In this document: positions 50,832 through 61,533 of the stretch, one piece after another
How the letters are laid out: each line of letters begins with the position of its first letter
Position numbering within the stretch: position 1 is the stretch's first letter
NCBI RefSeq assembly: GCF_900105765.1
Contig: NZ_FNTX01000002.1
Coordinates: 1,426,001-1,490,000, forward strand
Source of the DNA: Ruania alba
GTDB taxonomy: Bacteria; Actinomycetota; Actinomycetes; Actinomycetales; Beutenbergiaceae
Reading direction: 5' to 3'
Length of the DNA: 64,000 nt
Made by a program: the position numbers and the translations under genes
Notes under the pieces: generated by a model
The model's database searches: none
Seen by the model: only the letters and a program-made list of their open reading frames with translations
Told to the model about the DNA's origin: nothing

Positions 50832-51223
50832 CTAGGAACCGTGCTTCCACGGATTGATGAGCCGGACCTGCGTGTGCGTGAAATCCTTGACATTCCGGGT
50901 CGCGAGATCGAAGCCTCCGGCGCGGCAAATTGCGGCGATGAGACCGTCCATGGTGCTCAGGGCACGCCCGCGGGAGCGTCCGTGGGACCGCAGCGTGGCG
51001 AACTGTGCGCCTGAGGCTTCGTCGAAGGGGAGTATTCGCCCTTCGAAGAGTGGCACGGTCTCGTCCTCGAAGCGCTGCCCACCTTCTCGTGCTCTGTCGG
51101 ATGGGTCGCCTCTTCGGGAATGCTCCGAACCTCGGCCTCCGTGCTGCGCCCATGGCGAGCGGCACGTGCCTTCAACGCGCGGTGGGTTTCGTCAGAGAGT
51201 TTGCGAACGGTGATGGCAGGCAT
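50832..51223 (-). pseudogene. Relic of a FitAB/VapBC-type toxin-antitoxin pair
   Basis: The start encodes an antitoxin N-terminus, MPAITVRKLSDETHRALK then ARHGRSTEAEVRSI, a ribbon-helix-helix like FitA/VapB. After about 45 codons a different frame takes over and encodes the C-terminal half of a PIN toxin: FEGRILPFDEA, MDGLIAAICRAGG and FDLATRNVKDF, ending NPWKHGS. The toxin N-terminus with its first acidic residues is missing, so a deletion joined the two genes. Neither product should work. Confidence 0.72.
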
Positions 51224-51293
51224 GACGACCTCCAGTGATATCAATTCAGGAACGATGCCATCATCGTGTGTAGGTCGGGCTGTTCTCACCCGA

Positions 51294-53249
51294 TCAGCCC
51301 AACGGTTCCCGCAGCCCGCTCGCCCGCCGCACCGGGTGCGCCACCGCGGCCCGCACGGCCTCCTCGGTGCCGACCACCCGCACGAACTCCTGCGCCCGCG
51401 TCACCGCCGTGTACAGCAGCTCGCGCGTCAGCAACGGTGACGTCGCCGGCGGCAGGATCAGCGACACCCGCCCGAACTGACTGCCCTGCGCCCGGTGCAC
51501 CGTCATGGCATGCACCGTCTCCACGGGAGGCAGCCGGTGCGTGCGCACCAGCATCGGCCGGTCCGGGTCCCCGAACGCGGCTACCACGCTCTCACCGTCG
51601 GCGATCAATACTCCCGTGTCGCCGTTGTACAGACCGACGTCCTTGTCGTTGCTGGTCACCAGGATCGGTCGGCCCACCGCCCACGGGTGTCCGGCGCGAT
51701 GTCCACCCACCGCAGCAGTACCCTCCTGGACCCACGCCTCCACCTGCGCCGCCCACCGGGCCACTCCGGCCGGACCCCGCCGGTGCGCGAGCATCAACCG
51801 ATGCGCGTTCAGTGCCTCGAGTGCCCCGGCCGCATCCCCGGCCACAGCTTGTGCCACCAGCTTCTCGCCCGCCGCCACGGCGTCCGCGCGCACACCGACC
51901 ACCGCCGCCTCATCCAGCTGCTCGACGTCGGCTGCCACCAGCTCCACTCCGTGCCGGCCCGCTCGCAGCAGCTCCAGCACCTGCTCGGCATTACCGGCGC
52001 GGATCGCGGCCGCTAGCGGGAGGATCTCCGAGCCCTCTTTCTGCCGGTGCACGGTCGTCAACCGCACCACCCCGTTGCCCAGGTCCGCGGCCACCGTCGG
52101 GCCGCCAGCCACTCCACCCGCCAGCGCGCTGGTTCCCTCGGTGCCCAGGCCCAACCCGGAGGGTGCCGCCGCGACCGGCGGCCGCGCCACCAGGTCACCG
52201 AGCACCGCACCCGCTTCCACCGACGCCAGCTGATCCGGATCGCCGACCAGCACCAGCCGCGCGTCCGGGCGCAACGCCTCCAGCAGCCGCGCCATCAACG
52301 ACAACGGCACCATCGACGTCTCGTCCACGACCACCACATCATGTGGCAGATGATGGCTCCCGTCATGCCGGAACCGGGTGGTGCTCCCCGGCTTGTACCC
52401 GAGCAGCCGGTGCACCGTGGTCGCCTCCGGCAGCCCCACACGCTCCCGATCGGCGTCCGGCAACGCCCCCACCACCTGGGCGGCTGCCTCTTGCAACCGG
52501 GCCGCTGCCTTTCCTGTCGGGGCTGCGAGCGCCACCCGCGCCGGACCGGCCACGTCCTGCAGGACGGCCAGCAGCCGCGCCACCGTCGTCGTCTTCCCGG
52601 TTCCCGGGCCACCGGTGAGCACCGTCAATCGCCGCCGCAGCGCGTGCGCGGCCGCCAGTCGCTGCCGGTCGTCGCCCGCATCCGGGAACAAGCGCTGCAC
52701 CGCCGGCGCGAAGTCCCCCGTTACCTCCAGGTCCGGAGCGATCAGCCGGGCGTCGATCAACCGCCGCACGGTCAGCTCGTCCCGCCAGAACCGGTCCAGG
52801 TACAGCCGGCCGTTCACCCAGCGTGCCGGGCGCACGTCCGGGTGCGACCCTCCCGCCGCATCGTGCCCATCCACTCCGACGGCGACCATCGGGCTGGCCT
52901 GCACGGCTGCCACCCATGCGGCGTGCTCGGGCCATGGGGGCGGCTCCGCCGCCGCGTCCTCACCCTGACCGGCGTCGTCGGGGATGCGCAGCGCCGCCAG
53001 CTCCGACTCCTCACCCAGGTGCAGGCACACCGACCCTCCGCGCAGCGCCCGCACCGTCAGCGCCGCCGCGAGCAGCACCCGCTCGTCGCTCTCCCCGGTC
53101 AGCCGGCCCAGCCGGGTCGCCACCTGCACATCGGTCGCCGTCACCAGGCCGGCCGCGTTGAACTGTGCCAGCAGCGGGGGAGCCCCGACGGCGGTGCGTA
53201 CGTCTCCATCGACACTCGCCATGGCGTCGGTGGTCGTGATCGCGCTCAT
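51294..53249 (-). CDS. recD: Exodeoxyribonuclease V subunit alpha
   Basis: A 651-residue helicase of superfamily I. Walker A is LTGGPGTGKTTTVARLLAVLQ, motif II VVVDETSMVPLSLMARLL, followed by LVLVGDPDQLASVEAG and the C-terminal MTVHRAQGSQFGRVSLIL and LYTAVTRAQEFVRVVG. As RecD it is the 5-prime to 3-prime motor of the RecBCD complex. The ATG at 53249 overlaps the recB stop (ATGA), with GAGAGGGG upstream. It is third in the recC-recB-recD operon. Confidence 0.93.
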   Translation of the reverse strand: MSAITTTDAMASVDGDVRTAVGAPPLLAQFNAAGLVTATDVQVATRLGRLTGESDERVLLAAALTVRALRGGSVCLHLGEESELAALRIPDDAGQGEDAAAEPPPWPEHAAWVAAVQASPMVAVGVDGHDAAGGSHPDVRPARWVNGRLYLDRFWRDELTVRRLIDARLIAPDLEVTGDFAPAVQRLFPDAGDDRQRLAAAHALRRRLTVLTGGPGTGKTTTVARLLAVLQDVAGPARVALAAPTGKAAARLQEAAAQVVGALPDADRERVGLPEATTVHRLLGYKPGSTTRFRHDGSHHLPHDVVVVDETSMVPLSLMARLLEALRPDARLVLVGDPDQLASVEAGAVLGDLVARPPVAAAPSGLGLGTEGTSALAGGVAGGPTVAADLGNGVVRLTTVHRQKEGSEILPLAAAIRAGNAEQVLELLRAGRHGVELVAADVEQLDEAAVVGVRADAVAAGEKLVAQAVAGDAAGALEALNAHRLMLAHRRGPAGVARWAAQVEAWVQEGTAAVGGHRAGHPWAVGRPILVTSNDKDVGLYNGDTGVLIADGESVVAAFGDPDRPMLVRTHRLPPVETVHAMTVHRAQGSQFGRVSLILPPATSPLLTRELLYTAVTRAQEFVRVVGTEEAVRAAVAHPVRRASGLREPLG

Positions 53250-56200
53250 GGTGTACCCCTCTCTTGCGGGCCGACACCGTCGAGCACCTCCGACAGCGCC
53301 GCCACCAGACCCGCCGGTGGCCGCCACGCGAGCACGCCGTGGGGCGACCCGTCCGGTCCCACCGGTGTGTCCGGTCCCGCCATGCCACGTACGAAGAGGT
53401 ACAACCCTCCGCCCAGGTGCACGTCGGGGTTATATCCGCGCAGCCGCCATCGCAGGTACCGGTGCAGCCCCACCAGGTACAGCAGCAACTGCAGCGGATA
53501 GTGCGCCTGCAGCATGGCACTCACGACGGCGTCCGGCCGGTAGTCGTGCACGGTCAGGTCGGCGCCGAGCGCGCCGAGGCGGTTCGACTTGTAGTCGCAG
53601 ACGAGGAAACTCGCAGGACGGCTCGTACCGCTGCCTCCGTGCCCCGCAGCACCGCGTCGATCGAGCCGGTGAGATACCCCCGCAGCTCCGCGGGGCCCTG
53701 CGGTTCGGCGGCGAGGGTGCGCAGCATCGACGGATACGGCGCGAACATGTCGCCCGGTTCGACGTGGGCCTCGAGCACGTCAGCGATGTCGTGCAGTGTG
53801 GCCGCCTGCCGCGCAGCGCTCCCGTCACCCTGACCGTCCTGCCGCTGATCTCCGCCGGCGAGCGGGAGCTCGAACTCCAGCTCGGCGAGCCGGTCCGCGG
53901 GTCGAACTCCGCCAGGGTGCGCCCGCCTGCGAGCGGACCCAGTGGGGTGCGCATCACCGTCCCCAGCCCGCTCGCCAGCGAATCCACGTCTAGCCCGTCC
54001 ACTCGCGCCGACGACGCCGCCCGGCACCGCGCCAGCAGTTCGGCGTCCAGATCGGCCGCCGCCGTGTCGGCGTACTCGAGCACCTCGTGCACCAGGGTGC
54101 CGAACGCTGCCCCGGCTGGCTGGTTCGCCATCGGGGAGGGCAGGTCGAGCCCCGGAGCATCCGGTGCCGCTGACACTCCCGCCAGGACGCTGTCCTCCCC
54201 AGCGTCACCGTCTGCGCTGCCCGGTTCGTCCAGCACGCCCGCATCCTCCGGCTCACTGAGCACCCCGGTCTCGCCGCGAGCCGCGTCACCAGCCGGTGCC
54301 GCGTGCGCCTGGTGCGCCGCCGCGGTCAGTGCCGTGTAGGACGCTCGCCGCCAGCTCACGTCCGGCAGCCGATCCAGGTGGGCCACGCTCAACTCCGGCT
54401 GCTCCCGCACGGGCTGCTCCCACCGCGCTCTGCTCGGTTCCATCGGCGCCACCTCGGCCGCGATCGTTCCTCCCGAGCGCCCGGCGATCGTCTCGAACGC
54501 GTCGGTGACCGTATCGTCCCGCATCGCTCCTGGTTCCGCCGCCACCGCCGGGGCACCACCGAGGTCGCGCCCGCCGAGCAACACGCGGGTGAGCGGACCC
54601 TTCGCTGTGTTGCGGGAGGGGACCCAGTGCGCGACCACCTGGTGCCGGGCACGGGTGAGCGCCACGTACAGCAACCGCAGATCCTCGCCCCGGTCCTCTC
54701 GCTGGTACCGCTCGCGCGCCTCCCGGTACAGCTGCGAACCGGGCCCGCCCACGTGCAGGATGCGGCGCCCGTCGTCGGCGTGGAAGCCGAGGATCGAGGG
54801 AGTGGCCGACTCGAACCGGTCCCACCCGAACGGCACATACACCACGCCGAACTCCAGGCCCTTGCTGGCGTGCACCGTCACCACCTGCACGGCGGCCGCA
54901 TCGGTCTCCAGCCGCCGGCTGCGCTCCTCCTCGAAGTCCCGGGTCGCCTCCCGGATCCGACGACGCAACCACCCCGTCAATGCCGCCGCACCGAGCCCCT
55001 CGGTGACCGCGACCGTGTGCAGCACCTCGCCCACGTGCCGCAGGTCGGTCAGCCGTCGCTCCCCGGTCGTGGTCGCCATCAGACGTTCCGCCACACCGCC
55101 TCGGGTGACCGCCTCGTGCAGGGCGGCCACTCCGCGGGTGGTGAGCAGACGTGCCCAGGTGCGCACCGTCTCGGCGAGCCGGTCCCGGTCGGTGTCATCC
55201 GCCGTCGCCAACCTGCGGGCATCCCACCCGATGAACGGGGTGAGGGCCAGTGCCGAGGCTCGCCCGTGCGAGCCCGGTTGTTCGAGCGCGTCCAGCAGGG
55301 TGAGCCATTCCCGGGCGGCGGGGGTGGCGAACACGCTCGACAGCCCGGAGACCACCGCGGGGACCCCACGGGCGCTGAGCTCGGCTCGCACCTGCTCGGC
55401 CTGCGCGTTCGTGCGGGTCAGCACGGCCACGTCACCCGGTTGCAGCGCCCGCCAGTGTCCGTCCTCCTGGACCTGGGTGCTGCCGAGGCGGGAGACGATG
55501 TCGGCGGCCGTGTCGGCGGCGATGAAGGAGCGCGCATCACCGACGTAGGGGTCCTTGCCCGGGCGCACTCCCAGGGCCTCGCGGGTGACCTGCCGCAACC
55601 GCAGCGCCGGTCCACCGTCGAACCGGTGCTCCCGATGGGCAGCCTCGACCGGTCCCACGGTGATCTGGTCGTGGCCCAGCGCGGCCCCGCCGAGCACGGT
55701 GTGCAACGCCTCGAGCAGCGGAGCGTCGCTGCGCCAGTTCGTGCCCAGCGTGGCGGTGGCGACGGCATCGTGCTTCGCGTCCAGGTAGGCGAGCACGTCG
55801 GCGCCGCGGAAGGCGTAGATCGCCTGCTTCGGGTCGCCGATCAGCACCAGGGTGCGATGGCGGTGGAAGGCGGTGCGCAGGATCTCCCACTGCACCGGGT
55901 CGGTGTCCTGGAACTCGTCCACCATCACCACGCGGTAGCGGTCCCGCACTCGTTGGGCCGCCGCCGGGCCGTGCACCGGGTCCCGTAGCGCGTCGCGCAG
56001 CAGCACGAGAAGGTCGTCGTAGTCCATCAGGTGACCGACTCGCTTGCGCCGCTCGGTCTCGGCCCGCACGGCTACTGCGAGCCGGTACCGGAGGGTCCCC
56101 AGATCCGAGTTGTCCTCACCCTTCGGTTCCAGCTCGGCGCCATGATCGCTGACGGCGGCCCGCCCCAGTGCGTAGAGCTCGTCCGGGTTCAGGCGCGGCT

Positions 56201-56756
56201 TCTTCTCGTTGGAGAACTCCTGGATGTACAGGTCGTCGGTGACCTCCTGCACCAGGTCGGCCACGTCCGCGACGAACGTGGCCGCCGGATCCACATCGGC
56301 CGCGATCCCCAGCGCGGTGAGCATCTGCTGGCAGAACCCGTGCGTGGTGGTGATCGTGGCTGCGTCCAGCTGGGAGAGTGCTCGCGCCAGGCGGGCCCGC
56401 CGCCGGTCCAGCTCGTCGGCATCCACATCGGCGAGTTGCGCTACGAGCGGGTCCTCGCTGGCGGCCGGGTCGGCCGAGCGCAGCGCCCGTTCGGTGCTCA
56501 CCAGGCGCTCGCGCACCCGGTCACGCAGCTCGGAGGTGGCGGCCCGGCCGAAGGTCACCAGCATCAGGTCCCGCAGTTCGGCCACACCTTCGGCCACGTA
56601 CCGGGCGGTCAGTGCGGCGATGGTGAACGTCTTCCCGGTGCCGGCGCTGGCCTCCAGGACGGTGGTGCCCTCCGGGAGCGGTCCGTGCACATCGAAGGTC
56701 GCGGGCCCTGGCGCCATAGCGCCGCGGACCTGACCGGTGGGCTGCGTCTGGTTCAT
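53246..56756 (-). CDS. recB: Exodeoxyribonuclease V subunit beta, two frameshifts
   Basis: About 1,170 residues after correction. Helicase motifs: LEASAGTGKTFTIAAL, VDEFQDTDPVQWEIL, VLIGDPKQAIYAFRGAD, VTVHASKGLEFGVVYV. The frame breaks twice near the C-terminus: at TCCGCGGG (53894-53901) and at a run of four C (53642-53645); one extra base at each joins LAEFDP to ADRLAELEFELPL and SIDAVLRG to HGGSGTSRPASFLVCDYKSN. The nuclease residues, Asp of GSID and the DYK motif, lie on either side of the second break. Probable sequence errors; if real, the nuclease domain is lost while the helicase remains. ATGA overlap with recC. Confidence 0.85.
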
Positions 56757-59700
56757 GAGGTGATCCGCTCCTCACTGGCGAGCAGGGGGTCCCACACGCG
56801 GCGGGCCAGGGCGCCCAGTCGGGTGGTCTCCTCCGGGTACCGCTCGCGGTCCTGTTCCGACGGCGTCCCGGCCACGGACTCCAGGCTCGCCCCGTCCCCG
56901 AAGCACAGGAGATGGAAGGGGTCGTCGGCCTGGTAGTCGTAGCGCCACCCCCGGCGCACCTGCGCCAGCGCCGAGTCCGGCCCGGCACCCTTGGAACGCG
57001 CGGTGGCGTAGCGTTCGGCGATCTTCGGAGGGATCGGCAGCGGCATACGCGATGCCTCGATGTGCAGCGCCACCAGATCGGCGAGTGCGGCAGCCGGATC
57101 CTCCGGCGGCCGTAGGCGGCTCGCGGCCGCCGTCGGGCTGTCCTCCCCGTACCGGTTGCTCTCCCCCCGACCGATCGTCACGGTGTGCCAGGCGCGGTCC
57201 GGTTCGGTCGTGGCGAGGGCCAGCAGTTGCACCCACGCCCGCAGCCGGTGCTTGGCCCCGAGCTTGGAGTACTCCGCACGCACCACCCGGTCGCTGTGTA
57301 CCCCGGGCACGGTCCCGGCCACCAGCACGGAGCCGACCTCGGCCAGCACGTCCCTCCCGGTCGCGCTGCCCATGCGCGCCGCCTCGGTGGCCATCGCATG
57401 GATCGGGCGGATCCGTTCCATCACCTCCAGCAGCGCGGCGTTCCCCAGCTGCCGTGGTGGCATCTGCCCGCGGCGCCACTCCGCCTGGAACGCTTGCCGG
57501 GGTTCAGCCCCGGCCAGTACCGCGGTGAGGATGCGATCGCCCGCTGCCCAGGAGTCCAGCGGTCCCACGCTCAAGGGCAGGCGCTCGTCCACCTCGTCCT
57601 CGTCGCGCAGCAGCTGCACACCCAGCCGGCGTCGGACGAACCACTTGGCAGGGTGCTCGAGCAGCTCCACCAGCTCGTCCAGGTCGAGCACCGGTCGCTC
57701 GGCTGTGCTGGTGCCCACCGCACCCCCGTTGCCAGCGGGAGCAGCACCACCCACGGACGCTCCGCCGTCGGGAATCGGCAGCGGCTCGGTGACCAGTACG
57801 CCTGGGGCCACCCGCTCATCTCGGCCGGCGCGGGCACCGCGGAACGCCGCCACATCAAAGCTGAACGGCCCCGGTGCACCCAAGGCCCCCGGGGTGAAGG
57901 CGCGCTCGTCCACCGTCTGCAGCGGGTGGTGGGTCACCACCTGATCGCGCACCGGTTCGCCGCCTGGTGCGGTGGCGATCCGGTCCAGCGCATCCACCAG
58001 CTCGGCCACCGGCACTGCGGGTGGCCGGGGTGCACCGCTGCGCTCGTCGGCGCCGGTGTGCACCACCACCAGATGCTCGCCGGCGGCGGTGATCGCGTCC
58101 AGGAAGATCTGCCGGTCCTCGCTGCGCAGGTCCCGCTCGCCCAGGCAAGGGTCGCGCGCGAGCAAGTCATCCCCGCTCGGGTGGGGGATCGCGGGAAGGC
58201 GCCGTCGTCCATCCCGAGCAGGCACACCACCCGGTGCGGCACCGCGCGCATCGGCTCCAGCGAGCACACCGTCAGCGCGCCCGTGCGGAACCCGGAGCGG
58301 GTGGGTCGGCCCGCCAGCCGGTCGGCGAGCAGGGCACGCACATCCGCCAGCAGCAATCCTGACTCCTCGTGGGTGTCCGAATTCTGCACGGCGCCTGACT
58401 CGCGCACCCCGGCGAGCACTCGGCGGGCATGGATCGTCTGCCACGGTTCCTCCGGCTCGGTCAGCAGCGTCACCGCATCCTCGAGCGTGTCCAACCAGTG
58501 GTGCAGCGGGTGCGCACCGTCCAGCCGTGCCAGCAGACGGGTCAGCCGATCGATCAGCTCGGCGAACCGGCCGGCGACGTCCACATCGGTGGAGCCGACG
58601 TCGTCCACCGGCAGCGCTGCACCCACGTAGCGGGATTCCTCCTCGGCCATCGCCACCCCGAGCAGCACGCGGTCCAGTGCGGCGTCCCAGGTGCCCTGCC
58701 GGACCGAGGGGTCGATCCCGTACCGGGCCCGGCGCGCACCGTCCTCGCCCCAGCGCACCCCCACCTCGACGGCCCACGTGCGCCACCGGTTCAGATCGTC
58801 CTCACTGAGCCGGAACCTGCGCCGGACCGGGGTCGAGGCCGCCAGATCCAGGACCTCCGGTGCACTCACGCGGCTGTCGGCGAGGCGCAGCAGGGTGTCC
58901 ACCACCGTGAGTACCGGGTTCGTGCTGCGTGCGCCCCGGTCGGCGAGGCTGACCCGAAGCTGTTGCCCCGGGTGCACCTCGGTGGTGCCGTCGGCCGTGG
59001 CGCCGAAGGTCGCGGTGATCAGCGGGGCGAAGGCGTCCACGTCCGGGCACATCACCACCACGTCCCGGGGCTCCAGGCTGGGGTCGGCGGCGAACAGCCC
59101 GGTGAGCACCTCGCGCAGCACCTCCACCTGCCGGGCCCGGCCGTGACAGGCGTGCACCTGCACGCTGCGGTCGTCCTCGGCGACCGGCTGGGTGCCCGGT
59201 TCCGGTTGGTCCAGGCGAATCGAGCGCTGCAACCGGCCCAGCAGGGTGGCCAGCGGTTCCGGTACTGGGTGGTGGCTCGTCGTGGCCGGCCCCTGCATCA
59301 CCCGGTGCTGCAGCTCGGTCGCGTCGGTGCCCATCGAGACCAGCAACGGATGCCGGGCCGCCGGCTCCTGCTCGGCTCGGCGGATCCCGGGAGGAGGCAT
59401 GCCGGCGACGGCGTCCCACACCACCGGGGAGGGGTGCGGCAGCCACAGGTGCACGTCGCGGTGCACGGCCAGACCGCGCAGCACGCGGAGCTGGTCCTCC
59501 GGCAGGCGGGTGGGGCCGAAGACCGACACCCGGTCGGGGAGGTCCGTCGTTCCCGGGTCCGCCTCGAGCGCGCCCAGTGCCGCGGTCAGGGTCTCGGCCG
59601 GGCTCGCGGAGCCGATGTGCTCGCGCACCCGGCGCCATAGGGCCGGCTGCCAGGTCAAATCGTCCGGCACCGGGAGACCGTGGCCATCAGTGTCGGTGCC

Positions 59701-60222
59701 GTCCAGCCACGCCGTCACCAGATCGGGACGCTGATGGGCGTACGCGGAGAACGATCTGGCGATCCGCTGCGCGAGCGCCACGCGTCGGGACCGCCGCACG
59801 GTGTCGACCGAATCGAGACCGGCGGGGCCGTCAGCGGCCTCACCCACATACCGGGCCAGCGGGGCGGCCCAGTCCTCGCCCAGGCAGGCGTCGATCGTCT
59901 CCAGCACCGGCCACACCAGGCGCGCCGAACGCCACGGGTCCTCGTCCGGGTCGATGCCGGTCGCAGCCCCGAGCACCGCCTGCACCAAGCGCCCGGGGGA
60001 GCGGAAGTCCACGTTCGCGCACACGCCCGCGGAACCTGCGCCGTCGGAAACTCCCAGATGGTGGGAGAGGCGTTGGGCGAGCCACCGCTCGATTCCGCGG
60101 GTGGGAACGGCCACCACGTCTGGGGTGAACGGATCCTCCGGCGCCTCGGCGAGCACCTCTGCGAGCGGCGCGACCAGGGCGTCGGTGCGCTCGGAGCGGT
60201 GGATGTGCAGCACGTCGGCCAT
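56753..60222 (-). CDS. recC: Exodeoxyribonuclease V subunit gamma, one frameshift
   Basis: About 1,156 residues after correction. The start MADVLHIHRSERTDALVAPL, then PFTPDVVAVPTRGIERWLAQRLSHHLG and VCANVDFRSPGRLVQAVLG, is typical of RecC, as is VVVMCPDVDAFAPLITATFG. One base is missing near 58181-58195, where GMDDGAFPR leads into HPSGDDLLARDPCLGERDLRSEDRQ in the next frame; a run of five G/C is in this stretch. RecC recognises Chi and splits the strands. First gene of recCBD, 41 bp after the citrate synthase stop on the same strand. Confidence 0.86.
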
Positions 60223-60263
60223 GCTACGGCGCACCGCTGACATCCCGGTGCGCCGATTGGCGA

Positions 60264-61430
60264 CTAGTGATCGGGCACTGGCTGTGGGGCTGGTGGCCCG
60301 ACATAGCGGGCCGAAGGCCTGATGATCTTCGCATCCGCACTCTGCTCCAGGATGTTCGCGGTCCAGCCGAGCACCCGGGCGGCCGCGAACGTCGGTGTGA
60401 ACAGGGCGCGCCCGATCCCGACGATCTCCATGACTACCGCGGCGTACCACTCCAGGTTCGTGTGCAGGGCACGGCCCGGCTTGTGCTGGTCGAGCAGCAC
60501 CGGCACGCGCTCCTCGACCGCGACGGCAAACTCGACCCGTGGCCCGCCGAATCGCTGGGCGACTTTCTTCAGGAGCGCTGATCTCGGGTCCTCGGTGCGG
60601 TACACCGGGTGCCCGAAGCCCATGATCCGGGCACCGGACTCCAGCTGGGTCCTCACCCAGGCGTCGATGTTCTCGGGTGTGCCGATCAGGTCGAGGCTGT
60701 CGAGTGCGCGGCTCGGGGCGCCACCGTGCAGTGGCCCGGAGAGCGCTCCAAGGGCGCCTACCAGGCACGCGGCGCCGTCAGCGCCGGTCGAGGCGATCAC
60801 TCGGGCGGTGAACGTCGAGGCATTGAACCCGTGGTCGATCGCGGCGACCAGGTAGGCGGAGAGTGCCTCGACGTGCTCCTCCGGCGCCTGAGTGCCTTGG
60901 ATCATGTAGAGGAAGTTGGCCACATAGCCCAGGTCGGGGTGCGGGCTCACCGGCGTCTTGCCGGCGTGTATCCGGGCGAGTGCCGCGATGATCGTGGGCA
61001 CTTTCGCGGCGAGCGCGATCAGATCGGCGCGACGTTCCTGCAGTGTCAGGTCGTAGAGCGGACGCAGCCCACGCCGGTCACCTTCGAGCGAGAGCGCCAC
61101 CCGGAGCCCGGAGAGTGGATCGGAGCCGCTACTGGTCGCAGCGGTAGTGGGTAGTGCCGCGAGCATATCGGCGGAGAGCGGCATCTGGGCGGCGACTTCG
61201 GCGGCGAATGCGGCACTCTCTCGGCGATCGGGTAGCGACCCGTCGAGCAGCAGCTTCCAGACGTCCTCCACGGATCGGGATGCGGCCAAGTCCGTGGCCG
61301 AGTACTGGCGGTAGTGGTAAAAGCCTTCGTGCCCACGTACGTCGCCGAGCGCGGTGTCGGTCACCACAACGTTGGTGAGTCCGCGGGGCACGGTGATCGG
61401 AGTGTTGTTCATGCGGGACGGCGCGGTCAT
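60264..61430 (-). CDS. Citrate synthase / 2-methylcitrate synthase family protein
   Basis: A 388-residue citrate synthase. Catalytic blocks: first His in GALSGPLHGGAPS, second His in IMGFGHPVYRTEDPR, and the region LHTNLEWYAAVVMEIVG, where the usual Asp is Glu (NLEWYA for NVDFYS). The N-terminus GLTNVVVTDTALGDVRGHEGFYHYRQYSATDLA is typical of the type found in actinobacteria. The Asp-to-Glu change is conservative but notable. Divergent from a second citrate synthase-like gene with a 103-bp gap. Confidence 0.88.
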   Translation of the reverse strand: MTAPSRMNNTPITVPRGLTNVVVTDTALGDVRGHEGFYHYRQYSATDLAASRSVEDVWKLLLDGSLPDRRESAAFAAEVAAQMPLSADMLAALPTTAATSSGSDPLSGLRVALSLEGDRRGLRPLYDLTLQERRADLIALAAKVPTIIAALARIHAGKTPVSPHPDLGYVANFLYMIQGTQAPEEHVEALSAYLVAAIDHGFNASTFTARVIASTGADGAACLVGALGALSGPLHGGAPSRALDSLDLIGTPENIDAWVRTQLESGARIMGFGHPVYRTEDPRSALLKKVAQRFGGPRVEFAVAVEERVPVLLDQHKPGRALHTNLEWYAAVVMEIVGIGRALFTPTFAAARVLGWTANILEQSADAKIIRPSARYVGPPAPQPVPDH

Positions 61431-61498
61431 GGTGTTCTCCTCGTTCGCTGGTGACGGCGTTGCCCCAGGACAGCACCGGCATTGATAGCGGCATAATC

Positions 61499-61519
61499 AA
61501 CGTTGATCCGATCAATGTT
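61499..61519. promoter_or_regulatory. Candidate operator between the two citrate synthase genes
   Basis: An inverted repeat, AACGTTGATC facing GATCAATGTT, centred on 61509, with one mismatch. A further TTGAT (61482-61486) and ATCAA (61496-61500) pair lies next to it, so the region holds two overlapping TTGAT-ATCAA dyads. It lies in the 103-bp gap between divergent genes, one of which encodes its own N-terminal HTH. Confidence 0.5.
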
Positions 61520-61533
61520 CGCGAGGGGTGCAT

